14,025 nt of DNA from Betaproteobacteria bacterium (GCA_009927195.1 RFNL01000185.1:1-14025); one strand, 5' to 3'. Shown: positions 1 through 6,433, counted from the first letter of the stretch. The notes: generated by a model not told the origin, from the letters alone. Translations and numbers: made by a program.

Positions 1-332
1 GCGAGGTGCGTGCCGAGGTGTCGGTGCTGCCGTCCCCCGCTTGGGGCCGCACACCCCACAGCTTCAGCCACATCTTTGCAGGCGGTTATGCGGCGGGCTA
101 CTACAGCTACAAGTGGGCCGAGGTCTTGTCGGCCGATGCCTATGCCGCTTTTGAAGAAAGCGCTTTGGCCGACGGACAAGCCAGCATCGAGACGGGGCGG
201 CGTTATCGCCAAGAAATTTTGGAAGTCGGGGGGAGTCGCCCGGCGATGGCGTCTTTCAAAGCCTTTCGTGGCCGTGAACCTCAGCTGGATGCCTTGCTGC
301 GCCACCAAGGCATGCTGACCAGCACCCCCTGA
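1..332 (+). CDS. prlC: Oligopeptidase A (M3 family metallopeptidase), C-terminal end
   Basis: This is the last roughly 110 codons of a gene that begins before the window; the reading frame is open from base 3 and ends with TGA at 330-332. The residues SFSHIFAGGYAAGYYSYKW, followed by AEVLSADAYAAFEE and the closing FRGREPQLDALLRH, closely match the C-terminus of E. coli oligopeptidase A. That enzyme is a cytoplasmic zinc peptidase that degrades short peptides, including cleaved signal peptides. The Gly/Tyr-rich loop belongs to the substrate-binding part of M3 peptidases. The zinc-binding HExxH motif lies upstream and is not visible, so catalytic integrity cannot be judged. The gene faces rpiA with 72 bp between the stop codons and no convincing terminator there. 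Recognition is from memory of the family; the main alternative would be a dipeptidyl carboxypeptidase (Dcp) paralogue. Confidence 0.9.
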   Translation, partial: EVRAEVSVLPSPAWGRTPHSFSHIFAGGYAAGYYSYKWAEVLSADAYAAFEESALADGQASIETGRRYRQEILEVGGSRPAMASFKAFRGREPQLDALLRHQGMLTSTP

Positions 333-404
333 AAAGCACACGCGGGCGGAGCCCAGCAAAAATCGACAATCCCGGAGGGCATGTCCCTGGTTGCTGGCAA
401 AGCC

Positions 405-1103
405 TCAAAAAGTCAGGGTCTTGACCCCTGTGGCCGTGCCCAACAGGCACACATGGGCTTTTTGGTGGGCAAACACACCCACCGTCACCACGCCGGGCCA
501 CTGGCTGACGCGGTCTTCAAAAGCCAGCGGGTCGTCAATCGCCAAACCGCGCACATCCAAGATGTGTTGGCCGTTGTCGGTCACCAGGGGTTGGCCACCA
601 ATCAATCGCAACGCGGCTTGACCGCCCATTTGTGCAAAGCGGCGCACCAATGGGGCTGCGGCCATCGGGATCACCTCCACCGGCAAGGGAAACGCCCCCA
701 GGGTTTGCACCTGTTTGCTCTCGTCGGCGATGCAGACAAACCGTTGGGCCATGGCGGCAACAATTTTTTCGCGGGTCAGTGCGGCCCCACCGCCCTTGAC
801 CATGAAACCCTGGCCATCGATCTCATCGGCCCCGTCGATGTACACCGATAAGCCCTCTACCGCATGGGCTTGGAGCACCGGGATACCCAAGGCCAACAAG
901 CGCTGGGTCGAGGCCTCAGAGCTCGACACCGCGCCCGGAATGGTCTCGCGCACGCTGGCCAGGGCCTCAATGAATTTGTTCACCGTAGAGCCCGTGCCCA
1001 CGCCCAGCACCTGACCCGGCACCACATGGGCCAATGCCGCACGACCGACCAAGGTTTTCAATGCATCTTGACTCAAGGGCGAGGCGTTGGGCTCGTGGCG
1101 CAT
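405..1103 (-). CDS. rpiA: Ribose-5-phosphate isomerase A
   Basis: RpiA interconverts ribose 5-phosphate and ribulose 5-phosphate in the cytoplasmic pentose phosphate pathway. With the ATG at 1103 the protein has 232 residues (E. coli 219). Visible motifs are the phosphate-binding loop GVGTGST (34-40), the active-site stretch DGADEID (90-96), and KGGGAALTREK (103-113). The E. coli catalytic residues Asp81, Asp84, Lys94 and Glu103 correspond to Asp90, Asp93, Lys103 and Glu112 at a constant offset of nine, so the enzyme looks intact. A longer frame from a GTG at 1151 would add 16 residues and run over the pyrD start; I reject it because the added residues do not look like the family. No strong Shine-Dalgarno sequence precedes 1103, so the start is less certain than the identity. 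It is divergent from pyrD and convergent with prlC. Confidence 0.95.
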   Translation of the reverse strand: MRHEPNASPLSQDALKTLVGRAALAHVVPGQVLGVGTGSTVNKFIEALASVRETIPGAVSSSEASTQRLLALGIPVLQAHAVEGLSVYIDGADEIDGQGFMVKGGGAALTREKIVAAMAQRFVCIADESKQVQTLGAFPLPVEVIPMAAAPLVRRFAQMGGQAALRLIGGQPLVTDNGQHILDVRGLAIDDPLAFEDRVSQWPGVVTVGVFAHQKAHVCLLGTATGVKTLTF

Positions 1104-1144
1104 GGGAGAGAATCTGGGGCTTGTATCAAAGTCAGGGATTATCC
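1104..1144. promoter_or_regulatory. Compact divergent rpiA/pyrD intergenic region
   Basis: Only 41 bp separate the two chosen start codons. This is too short for two complete non-overlapping sigma-70 promoters with leaders. The promoters must therefore overlap each other or lie inside the opposite gene's 5' coding region. I see no convincing -35/-10 pair inside it. The only clear element is the AGGGA ribosome binding site of pyrD near 1134-1138. Confidence 0.4.
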
Positions 1145-2215
1145 ATGTCACTGCTGCCCTATGCCTTTGCCCGCCCGTTTTTGTTTGCCATGGAAGCAGA
1201 GGATGCGCACGACCACGCCATGGCCTGGTTGGCCCGCAGCCAAAACACGCCCTTGCAATGGGGCTATGCCCAGCGCCAGGTCTTGGACCCGCTGACCTTG
1301 GCCGGTTTGACCTTTCCCAATCGGGTGGGCTTGGCGGCGGGTTTGGACAAAAACGCCCGTTGCATCGATGCGTTTGCTGCCATGGGCTTTGGTTTTATTG
1401 AGGTGGGTACCGTCACGCCGCTGGGCCAACCCGGCAACCCCAAACCGCGCCTGTTTCGCTTGCCTGCGTCGCAGGCTTTGATCAATCGATTGGGTTTCAA
1501 CAACGATGGTTTGGCCGCGTTTGTGGCGAATGTGCAGCGCGCCCGTTGTCGCCAAAGCGGTGCCGATTCACCGATGTTGCTGGGCCTGAACATCGGCAAG
1601 AACGCCAACACCCCCATCCAGCGTGCGGTGGACGATTACCTCACCTGCCTGGACGGCGTCTACCCCCATGCGGACTATGTGACGGTCAATATTTCCAGCC
1701 CCAACACGCAAAATCTGCGCAGCCTGCAAAGCGATGAAGCCTTGGAGGGTTTGATCGGTCACCTCACCGAACGAAGTGCATTGCTGGCACAGCGCCACGG
1801 CAAAGCGATTCCCATGTTCATCAAAATCGCCCCTGATTTGCAACCCGATCAAGTGGCCGTGATTGCCGCTACCTTGCTGCGACACGGTGGCACAAACGGT
1901 GTCACTTGGGGTGTGATCGCCAGCAACACCACCACTGATCGACAAGCGGTGCAAGGCCAAATGCACGCCAACGAAGCCGGGGGCCTGTCGGGTGGCCCCG
2001 TGTTGGCCAAAAGCAATGCGGTGATCGGCCAGTTGCGCGCGCAATTGGGTGCGAACTGTCCCATCATTGGGGTGGGCGGTATTTTGAGCGGTGCCGATGC
2101 ACTGGCCAAATTAAAGGCCGGGGCCGATGTGGTGCAAATTTACACCGGGCTGATTTACCGTGGCCCCGGGCTCATCACTGAAGTGGCCCAAGCGCTGCTG
2201 GCCAGCAAGGGATGA
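1145..2215 (+). CDS. pyrD: Dihydroorotate dehydrogenase (quinone), class 2
   Basis: This membrane-associated flavoenzyme oxidises dihydroorotate to orotate with quinone as acceptor, the fourth step of pyrimidine synthesis. The protein has 356 residues, and its N-terminal helix (about 1-30) is typical of the class 2, quinone-linked type. Motifs in order are AAGLDKN (64-70), RLGFNNDG (115-122), NIGKN (149-153), NISSPNT (182-188, with Ser185 equivalent to the E. coli catalytic Ser175), KIAPDL (227-232), ASNTTTDR (259-266), GGLSGGP (279-285), IGVGGI (308-313) and QIYTGLIYRGP (331-341). The ATG at 1145 is preceded by AGGGA at good spacing and begins MSLLPYAFARP, as in relatives. A longer frame from 1034 would be read out of rpiA sequence and is rejected. 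It is convergent with the Bug protein gene downstream. Confidence 0.97.
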   Translation: MSLLPYAFARPFLFAMEAEDAHDHAMAWLARSQNTPLQWGYAQRQVLDPLTLAGLTFPNRVGLAAGLDKNARCIDAFAAMGFGFIEVGTVTPLGQPGNPKPRLFRLPASQALINRLGFNNDGLAAFVANVQRARCRQSGADSPMLLGLNIGKNANTPIQRAVDDYLTCLDGVYPHADYVTVNISSPNTQNLRSLQSDEALEGLIGHLTERSALLAQRHGKAIPMFIKIAPDLQPDQVAVIAATLLRHGGTNGVTWGVIASNTTTDRQAVQGQMHANEAGGLSGGPVLAKSNAVIGQLRAQLGANCPIIGVGGILSGADALAKLKAGADVVQIYTGLIYRGPGLITEVAQALLASKG

Positions 2216-2247
2216 ATGGGCTCACTGCCGAAGTTGCCATGACCAAC

Positions 2248-3282
2248 TCAGGGGCGCGGCGCCGCTTGCGGCGCGTCCGCCGGTGCATCGGTGGGCTGGA
2301 TGCCGATGGTCTGGAAGGTGCGTGCTGATGTGGCCTGCGCTTGGGTCAGGGTCGCGGTAAATTGCTCGGGCGTGCCCGGGATGGTCTCCAGAAACCCCTG
2401 TTGTGCAAATCCCTGGAAGGAGGGGCTCGACAACGCCTTGTTCAGTTCGGCGTTTAACCGGGCCACGACAGCGTTGGGCGTTTTGGCCGGAGCGTACAGG
2501 CCCCAGAAAGTGCCCAGGTTGGGGTCGCTGTTGGACTCGCCCAGGCTGGCGGTGTTGGGAAAGCCCACAGCACGCCGGTTACCCGTGACGGCAATCAGCT
2601 TGACCTTGCCAGCCTCGGCCGCCGGTTTTGCAATCGCCAGGCTGCTGTAAGCCAGGTTCACCTCGCCCGTCATCACGGCCAAAAAGGACGGGCCCGCCCC
2701 CTTGTAGGGTACAGGCGTCATTTGCACACCGGCCTGTCGGGTGATCCAGGCGTAGTAAATCGCCGGCAAGCTGCCCGGTCCCCAGGTCGCAAAGCTCAGC
2801 GCACCAGGTTTGGCGCGAGCCAGAGCCAGCACCTCAGCCAGGTTGTTGGCAGGCAGCGTGGGCGTGGCCACAATCACATCGTTAGGGGTGCGCACCACGC
2901 CACCAATGGCGACAAAGTCGCCTTTGGGGTCATAGGGCAATTTATTGAACAGCAGAGGGTTGAACACCAGACTCTGGTTATCGGTCAGGCACAGGGTGTA
3001 GCCGTCGGGGATGGCCCGCGCGCAGGCCGTCATGCCGATCAAGGTGCCAGCACCAGGGCGGTTTTCGACCACGACCTGTTGGCTCAGCGAATCGGACATC
3101 AGCCGCGCCAGGTTGCGGGCCAGCAAATCGGTCAGGCCGCCGGGAGAGGTGGACGCAATGATGCGGATCGGTTTGGTGGGGAAGGTGTCGGTTTGCGCCA
3201 GGGCGGACTGTGCCATGCAAGCAGCCAGCAACAGGGCGGTGAGGATGTTGCATGGCACTTTTCGCAATGTCTTTTCAATCAT
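2248..3282 (-). CDS. Bug/TctC family tripartite tricarboxylate transporter substrate-binding protein (orphan)
   Basis: This is a periplasmic solute-binding protein of the Bug family, which is greatly expanded in Burkholderiales and binds carboxylates or related small anions. It has 344 residues. The N-terminus is basic then hydrophobic (1-29), with a signal peptidase I type site after SALA (26-29). There is also a perfect lipobox LAAC at 19-22, so a lipoprotein is possible. Family marks are PTKPIRII (35-42), SPGGLTDLLAR (46-56), VVENRPGAG (71-79), PDGYTL (92-97) and VPYKGAGP (191-198). The C-terminus carries an unusual Pro/Ala/Asp-rich tail (about 330-344). No TctA or TctB membrane subunit lies nearby, as is common for orphan Bug genes, so the ligand cannot be named. 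The ATG has no purine-rich Shine-Dalgarno sequence upstream. It is divergent from the exported hydrolase gene. Confidence 0.9.
   Translation of the reverse strand: MIEKTLRKVPCNILTALLLAACMAQSALAQTDTFPTKPIRIIASTSPGGLTDLLARNLARLMSDSLSQQVVVENRPGAGTLIGMTACARAIPDGYTLCLTDNQSLVFNPLLFNKLPYDPKGDFVAIGGVVRTPNDVIVATPTLPANNLAEVLALARAKPGALSFATWGPGSLPAIYYAWITRQAGVQMTPVPYKGAGPSFLAVMTGEVNLAYSSLAIAKPAAEAGKVKLIAVTGNRRAVGFPNTASLGESNSDPNLGTFWGLYAPAKTPNAVVARLNAELNKALSSPSFQGFAQQGFLETIPGTPEQFTATLTQAQATSARTFQTIGIQPTDAPADAPQAAPRP
2259..2274. repeat. GC-rich inverted repeat in the 3' end of the Bug gene
   Basis: GCGCCGC, two bases TT, then GCGGCGC: a perfect 7-bp inverted repeat inside the last codons of the Bug protein gene, in the Pro/Ala tail. 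A 2-base loop is sterically impossible, so the real hairpin would have 6 bp and a 4-base loop. No T-run follows on either strand, so it is not a canonical intrinsic terminator. It may only reflect the repetitive codons. Confidence 0.5.
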
Positions 3283-3469
3283 GTATAAAGGAGTGGCATA
3301 GCCAGTGGTCGGACAGACTCAATGATATGCCTTTCGGTGCAGCCAATCCCCCATTGACGCGGCGCGGTTGCGCATGGTGGACACTCGACCCTGCTGCCGT
3401 CAATTCGATTCAAAGTGTCAACCCCCTCAACCTTGGCCGAACCCCGGCTCCCTGTGAAGTCACTTGCCA
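3283..3469. promoter_or_regulatory. Divergent intergenic region between Bug protein and exported hydrolase
   Basis: 187 bp separate the two opposite starts, so the promoters of both genes should lie here. On the minus strand a TTGACA hexamer occurs near 3415-3420, but no acceptable -10 box stands 16-18 bp from it. I cannot assign either promoter with confidence. There is no RNA gene or coding sequence that I can support in it. Confidence 0.35.
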
Positions 3470-4396
3470 ATGAAAAAAATATATTTGGCTTTGTATTTGG
3501 CAACGGGCTGTTTGTTCGCGACAACGGCCATTTCGCAAGACAACCAACCCCCTGCATGGGGTCCAGAAATGGCCAGGGTCATCGTGGGCGCATCGCCTTA
3601 TTCTTCCGCCGACATCACCATCCCTGTTCAGGTGTTCAAACCCTCCAAAGACCAAGCCGGTCAAACCAAAGAAAAATGGCCTGTGGTCATTTTTTCACAT
3701 GGCCGATCGGGTTCGCCCGCTTCAAGGGCAGCGCAAAAGAATCCTGTGAGTTTGAATGTGGTCCGCTATTGGCTCAGCAAAGGATATGCCGTGGTTGCAG
3801 CCATCCGCCCAGGCTATGGGGACAATACCTCAGAGGACCCTGAAGACCATGGGGCGCGACCGAACGGGAGCAGTTGTACGGGCAGAGCTGATTTCGATAA
3901 GACCGCCAACGCCGCAAGCCACGCCGTCAAAGCCGTCCACGCTTGGTTGATTTCCCAAAATTGGGTCGATCAAAACCATCTCCTTTTGGTGGGCCAATCC
4001 GTTGGCGGATTGGCAACGGTCGCGGCCTGCGCTCAAAACTGGCCTGGGGTGAGGGGTTGCATCAATTTTGCCGGGGGAACAGGCGGCAACCCCAATACGT
4101 CGCCGGGTCACTCATGTCGCCCTGACCGACTTGGCGCAGTCTTGAGCAACTTTGCCAAAACAACGAAGGTTCCCAGTCTTTGGCTCTACTCTGCAAACGA
4201 TAAGTATTGGGGTGAAGAAGCGCCCAAAGTTTGGTTCAAAGCGTTCACTGACGCTGCGCGCGCAGCGGGTCAAACAGCACCCGCGGAATTTTTTGCGGCC
4301 CCTCCAGTGGGTGACGATGGTCACTTGCTTCAAAACATGGGCGGCAGATTTTGGTTCCCCGCTGTCAATGCGTGGTTGGCTCAAAATGGGCTTTGA
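3470..4396 (+). CDS. Exported alpha/beta hydrolase (serine hydrolase)
   Basis: The 308-residue protein starts with a signal peptide (MKK, then a hydrophobic stretch to about residue 22, cleavage near AISQ), so it should act in the periplasm or outside. It shows the alpha/beta hydrolase fold: VVIFSHGRSG (72-81, oxyanion region), the nucleophile elbow GQSVGG (175-180, Ser177), a likely acid Asp244 in SANDKYW, and a likely catalytic His285 in GDDGHLL. It resembles dienelactone-hydrolase or platelet-activating-factor-acetylhydrolase-like serine hydrolases; the substrate is unknown. Four cysteines in the mature part (136, 187, 197, 216) could form disulfides, consistent with export. The ATG at 3470 is preferred over an in-frame TTG two codons earlier because MKKIYLAL is a normal signal start. 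The coding sequence has visibly more A/T-rich codons than its neighbours, perhaps a sign of separate acquisition. Confidence 0.85.
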   Translation: MKKIYLALYLATGCLFATTAISQDNQPPAWGPEMARVIVGASPYSSADITIPVQVFKPSKDQAGQTKEKWPVVIFSHGRSGSPASRAAQKNPVSLNVVRYWLSKGYAVVAAIRPGYGDNTSEDPEDHGARPNGSSCTGRADFDKTANAASHAVKAVHAWLISQNWVDQNHLLLVGQSVGGLATVAACAQNWPGVRGCINFAGGTGGNPNTSPGHSCRPDRLGAVLSNFAKTTKVPSLWLYSANDKYWGEEAPKVWFKAFTDAARAAGQTAPAEFFAAPPVGDDGHLLQNMGGRFWFPAVNAWLAQNGL

Positions 4397-4437
4397 TTCC
4401 GCGCTGATGCCCCATCTTTTGAGTCATCGACTGATTG

Positions 4438-5553
4438 TCAATTTTGCGGCACCGCCAACCGGTCCAACACGGCCTGTGCAATGGCCAGCGAACTGGTCAA
4501 GCCGGGCGACTCAATGCCAAACAGGTTGACCAAGCCAGGCAATCCATGGTCGCTCGGGCCTTGCAGCACAAAATCGGCTGGCGCTTGGCCAGGCCCTGAA
4601 ATTTTGGGTCGAATGCCTGCATAGCCCGGTTGCAGCGCGCCATCGGGTAAACCGGGCCAGTAGTTGCGCACCGCAGTGTAAAAAGCCGCTTCGTGTTCGG
4701 TGGAGACCCGCAAATCTTGCGGGTCATCGACCCATTGCACATCGGGCCCAAACTTGGCTTGCCCGCCCATGTCCAGCGTCAGGTGCACGCCCAGCCCAGC
4801 CGCTTCGGGCACGGGGTAGATCAGGCGCGAAAAAGGGGCCCGCATCCCCAGGGTGAAGTAATTGCCTTTGGCGTAATGCGCGGTGGGCACTAGGTCGACA
4901 TTCAAACCGCTGAACTGGCGCGCCAATGCAGGGGCCGACAGGCCTGCCGAGTTGATCAACCGGTGGGTGAGCAGTTCGCTGCCATCGGCCAAGCGCAACA
5001 CCCAACCCGATGGGTGTGCAAGGGCTGCCAGCACCTGGGCGTGGCACACCACGATGCCACCCGCGTTTTCAAAGTCGCCTTGCAAGCTGAGCATGAAGGC
5101 ATGGCTGTCCACAATGCCGGTGCTGGGTGAATGCAAAGCCGCCACACACGACAGCGCGGGCTCCATTGCCTGGGCCTGCTCGGCGCTGATCATCACCACA
5201 TCGCTCACCCCATTGGCGTGGGCTTTTTCCAGCAAGGCTTGCAAACCCGGCAGTTGTGACGCGTCGGTGGCCACCACCAATTTGCCACAGCGGCGGTGTG
5301 GCACGCCGCGCTCGGCAGCATAGGCATAGAGCATGTCGCGCCCTTGCACGCACCAGCGGGCCTTGAGCGACCCTTTGGGGTAATAAATGCCCGCGTGAAT
5401 CACCTCGCTGTTGCGCGAACTCGTGCCCGTGCCAATGGCCGATGCCTGCTCCAGCACCAGCCACTGCCGCCCGGGTTGGGCCATAGACAGCGCGCGCCCC
5501 ACCGCCAAGCCCACCACGCCGGCCCCTACCACCACCCCATCGACTTGGTCCAA
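4438..5553 (-). CDS. L-2-hydroxyglutarate dehydrogenase-like FAD-dependent oxidoreductase
   Basis: This is a DAO-fold flavoprotein of 371 residues. The dinucleotide-binding GAGVVG (10-15) follows a beta strand, with Glu35 at the end of the second strand. The stretch SSRNSEVIHAGIYY (45-58) plus SLKARWCVQGRDMLY is the hallmark of the LhgO/L2HGDH group, and ESPGLTSSLAIA (348-359) matches its FAD-contacting C-terminus. Members oxidise L-2-hydroxyglutarate or related 2-hydroxy acids to 2-oxo acids and pass electrons to the quinone pool. The exact substrate is inferred, not proven. I place the start at a TTG (5551-5553) with AAGGA 8 bases upstream, giving MDQVDGVVVGAG, the usual family start. The longer in-frame ATG starts at 5637 and 5607 lie in or before an intrinsic terminator hairpin and encode sequence foreign to the family. 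It is convergent with the exported hydrolase. Confidence 0.85.
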   Translation of the reverse strand: MDQVDGVVVGAGVVGLAVGRALSMAQPGRQWLVLEQASAIGTGTSSRNSEVIHAGIYYPKGSLKARWCVQGRDMLYAYAAERGVPHRRCGKLVVATDASQLPGLQALLEKAHANGVSDVVMISAEQAQAMEPALSCVAALHSPSTGIVDSHAFMLSLQGDFENAGGIVVCHAQVLAALAHPSGWVLRLADGSELLTHRLINSAGLSAPALARQFSGLNVDLVPTAHYAKGNYFTLGMRAPFSRLIYPVPEAAGLGVHLTLDMGGQAKFGPDVQWVDDPQDLRVSTEHEAAFYTAVRNYWPGLPDGALQPGYAGIRPKISGPGQAPADFVLQGPSDHGLPGLVNLFGIESPGLTSSLAIAQAVLDRLAVPQN

Positions 5554-5569
5554 TTGCAATGTCCTTGCC

Positions 5570-5600
5570 AAAAAAATAGCGCCACAAAGGGCGCTATTTT
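5570..5600 (-). terminator. Intrinsic terminator after the phasin gene
   Basis: On the minus strand an 11-bp perfect stem, AAAATAGCGCC pairing with GGCGCTATTTT around a 6-base loop CTTTGT, runs into a seven-T tract. This is a textbook Rho-independent terminator, starting 33 bp past the phasin stop codon. Its T-tract ends only 16 bp before the TTG start of the FAD enzyme, so that gene is expressed by read-through, from a promoter within the hairpin region, or both. Confidence 0.93.
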
Positions 5601-5603
5601 GGT

Positions 5604-5631
5604 CCATGCAGGGCAGCACCCCTGTGCATGG
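5604..5631 (-). repeat. Second hairpin between the phasin stop codon and the terminator
   Basis: CCATGCA (5604-5610) and TGCATGG (5625-5631) are perfect 7-bp inverted arms around 14 bases. An inner GGG/CCC pairing can extend the stem across a small bulge. The structure begins two bases after the phasin stop codon and stands 3 bp from the intrinsic terminator stem, so the transcript ends in two tandem hairpins. A role in mRNA 3' stability is possible but inferred. Confidence 0.6.
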
Positions 5632-5633
5632 CA

Positions 5634-6185
5634 TCAACGCTTTTTGGCAGCAGGACTGGCCTTGGCGGTGCCGGGCATGGCTTGGGCCATTTGGTTCACA
5701 TTCGACAGCAACATTTCATTGGCTTGTTGAACGGCTTTTTGCACCGAGCTCAATGCGGTGTTACCAGCGGCAACAGCAGCTTTCAAGGCCTGCGATGCGG
5801 CCTCGGTGCCGGCCGGTGCGTTTTGGGTCAGGTTTTTGACCAAGGCTTCAACTGCGGCCTGGGCTTGCCCGACTTGGCCTTCGACCACTTGACCGATTTG
5901 GCCACCCGTGTGTTGGGCAATGTCAAACAACTGGCGGTTGTAAGCAACGGCTTTTTCGGCCAAGGGTTGGAACATTTTCGATTGCAAGGCCAACAGCTCT
6001 TGGGCATCGCGCACCGACATCAAGGATTGGGTTTGGTGTTGGGCATCGCTCAGAGCCGCTTTGGCTGCGCTCAAATTGAGTTCGATCAGTTGCTCGACAC
6101 CGGCAAACGCCTTGGAGGTCAATCCGGCGAGGGTTTCGAGGTTGGCTTTGTTGGCGGCCAGAATTTGCTCAGGGGTCAGGTTCAT
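5634..6185 (-). CDS. phaP: Phasin family protein (PHA granule-associated)
   Basis: Phasins coat intracellular polyhydroxyalkanoate granules and control their size and number. The 183-residue product is almost wholly helical and Ala/Gln-rich, without a signal peptide. It begins MNLTPEQILAANKANLETL and contains the family stretch VRDAQELLALQ (58-68) followed by AEKAVAYNRQLFDIA (76-90). It ends in an Ala/Lys-rich basic tail AKASPAAKKR, typical of Burkholderiales phasins. Amphipathic heptad-like helices (about 95-165) fit coiled-coil oligomerisation. The ATG at 6185 has GGAG six bases upstream; the longer frame to 6236 is rejected because its added residues would lie in the promoter and operator. 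No PHA synthase or depolymerase gene is in the window. Transcription ends at the terminator just downstream. Confidence 0.93.
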   Translation of the reverse strand: MNLTPEQILAANKANLETLAGLTSKAFAGVEQLIELNLSAAKAALSDAQHQTQSLMSVRDAQELLALQSKMFQPLAEKAVAYNRQLFDIAQHTGGQIGQVVEGQVGQAQAAVEALVKNLTQNAPAGTEAASQALKAAVAAGNTALSSVQKAVQQANEMLLSNVNQMAQAMPGTAKASPAAKKR

Positions 6186-6223
6186 GGTTTGCTCCATAGT
6201 CATCAGGGGTGGTGTGCAACAAG

Positions 6224-6235
6224 TGCAGTGCTGCA
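6224..6235. promoter_or_regulatory. Candidate PhaR operator of the phasin gene
   Basis: TGCAGTGCTGCA is an inverted repeat of TGCAG and CTGCA separated by two bases, with a further TGCAA nearby at 6215-6219. TGC-rich dyads of this kind are the reported target of PhaR, the repressor that frees phasin promoters when PHA granules form. The site covers about +5 to +16 relative to the start predicted from the -10 box, a position where a bound protein blocks initiation. The repeat is seen directly; PhaR as its reader is inferred. Confidence 0.6.
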
Positions 6236-6246
6236 AATTTGACAGA

Positions 6247-6252
6247 ATTATA
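6247..6252 (-). promoter_or_regulatory. -10 box of the phasin promoter
   Basis: A perfect TATAAT hexamer on the minus strand, 61 bases upstream of the phasin ATG, in a locally A/T-rich stretch. The best placed -35 candidate at 17 bp spacing is GCGGTT (6270-6275), a poor match. The promoter may be weak or need help. Predicted start near 6240, leader about 55 nt. Confidence 0.65.
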
Positions 6253-6305
6253 GAAATGCTCTGCGAAAAAACCGCATTGTTTTCGTTTTTAGAGGCGACA
6301 AACTA

Positions 6306-6327
6306 AGTGTCCATCGCAATGAACACT
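6306..6327 (-). terminator. Candidate terminator of the seven-gene operon
   Basis: On the minus-strand RNA, AGUGUUCAU and AUGGACACU form a 9-bp stem with one G-U pair and a 4-base UGCG loop, followed by a T-rich but interrupted tail (TAGTTTGT). It lies about 90 bp past the acyl-CoA dehydrogenase stop and before the phasin promoter, the right place to insulate the two units. The stem is not GC-rich and the tail is imperfect, so confidence is modest. Confidence 0.4.
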
Positions 6328-6405
6328 CACAGCCCCAGATTGACGCAAAGTTGGCGAAAAGAGCCCTGCACCTGTTGGGGTAAGGCTGTCACCGATCAGA
6401 CGGGC

Positions 6406-6433
6406 CCGCGATGAGCGATCAGTAAGATCGCGG
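6406..6433 (-). repeat. Competing inverted repeats at the acyl-CoA dehydrogenase stop codon
   Basis: CCGCGAT (6406-6412) pairs with ATCGCGG (6427-6433) around 14 bases. Nested and mutually exclusive is GCGATC (6415-6420) with GATCGC (6426-6431) around 5 bases, straddling the TGA stop. No T-tract follows. This may be a 3' stabilising or Rho-related structure, or chance. Confidence 0.45.

Noticed and set aside
345..356. GGGC/GCCC mini-hairpin between prlC and rpiA as a terminator
   Set aside because: Only a 4-bp stem and no T-run follows on either strand.
2251..2280. GC-rich hairpin at the end of the Bug gene as a bidirectional terminator for pyrD and the Bug gene
   Set aside because: No T-tract follows on either strand, and it is explained by the Pro/Ala-rich tail codons.
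3497..3514. Lipobox-like ATGC stretch (Cys14) in the exported hydrolase leader
   Set aside because: The -3 residue is Ala rather than Leu/Val/Ile and the hydrophobic stretch before it is too short; an ordinary signal peptide is more likely.
5554..5637. ATG starts at 5637 and 5607 for the FAD enzyme
   Set aside because: They lie at or inside the hairpins behind the phasin gene and add residues unlike the family; a TTG with AAGGA upstream gives the usual N-terminus.
5628..6242. 204-codon open frame on the plus strand opposite the phasin gene
   Set aside because: Repetitive Gly/Leu/Gln translation is the complement of Ala/Gln-rich phasin codons, and it has no family features.
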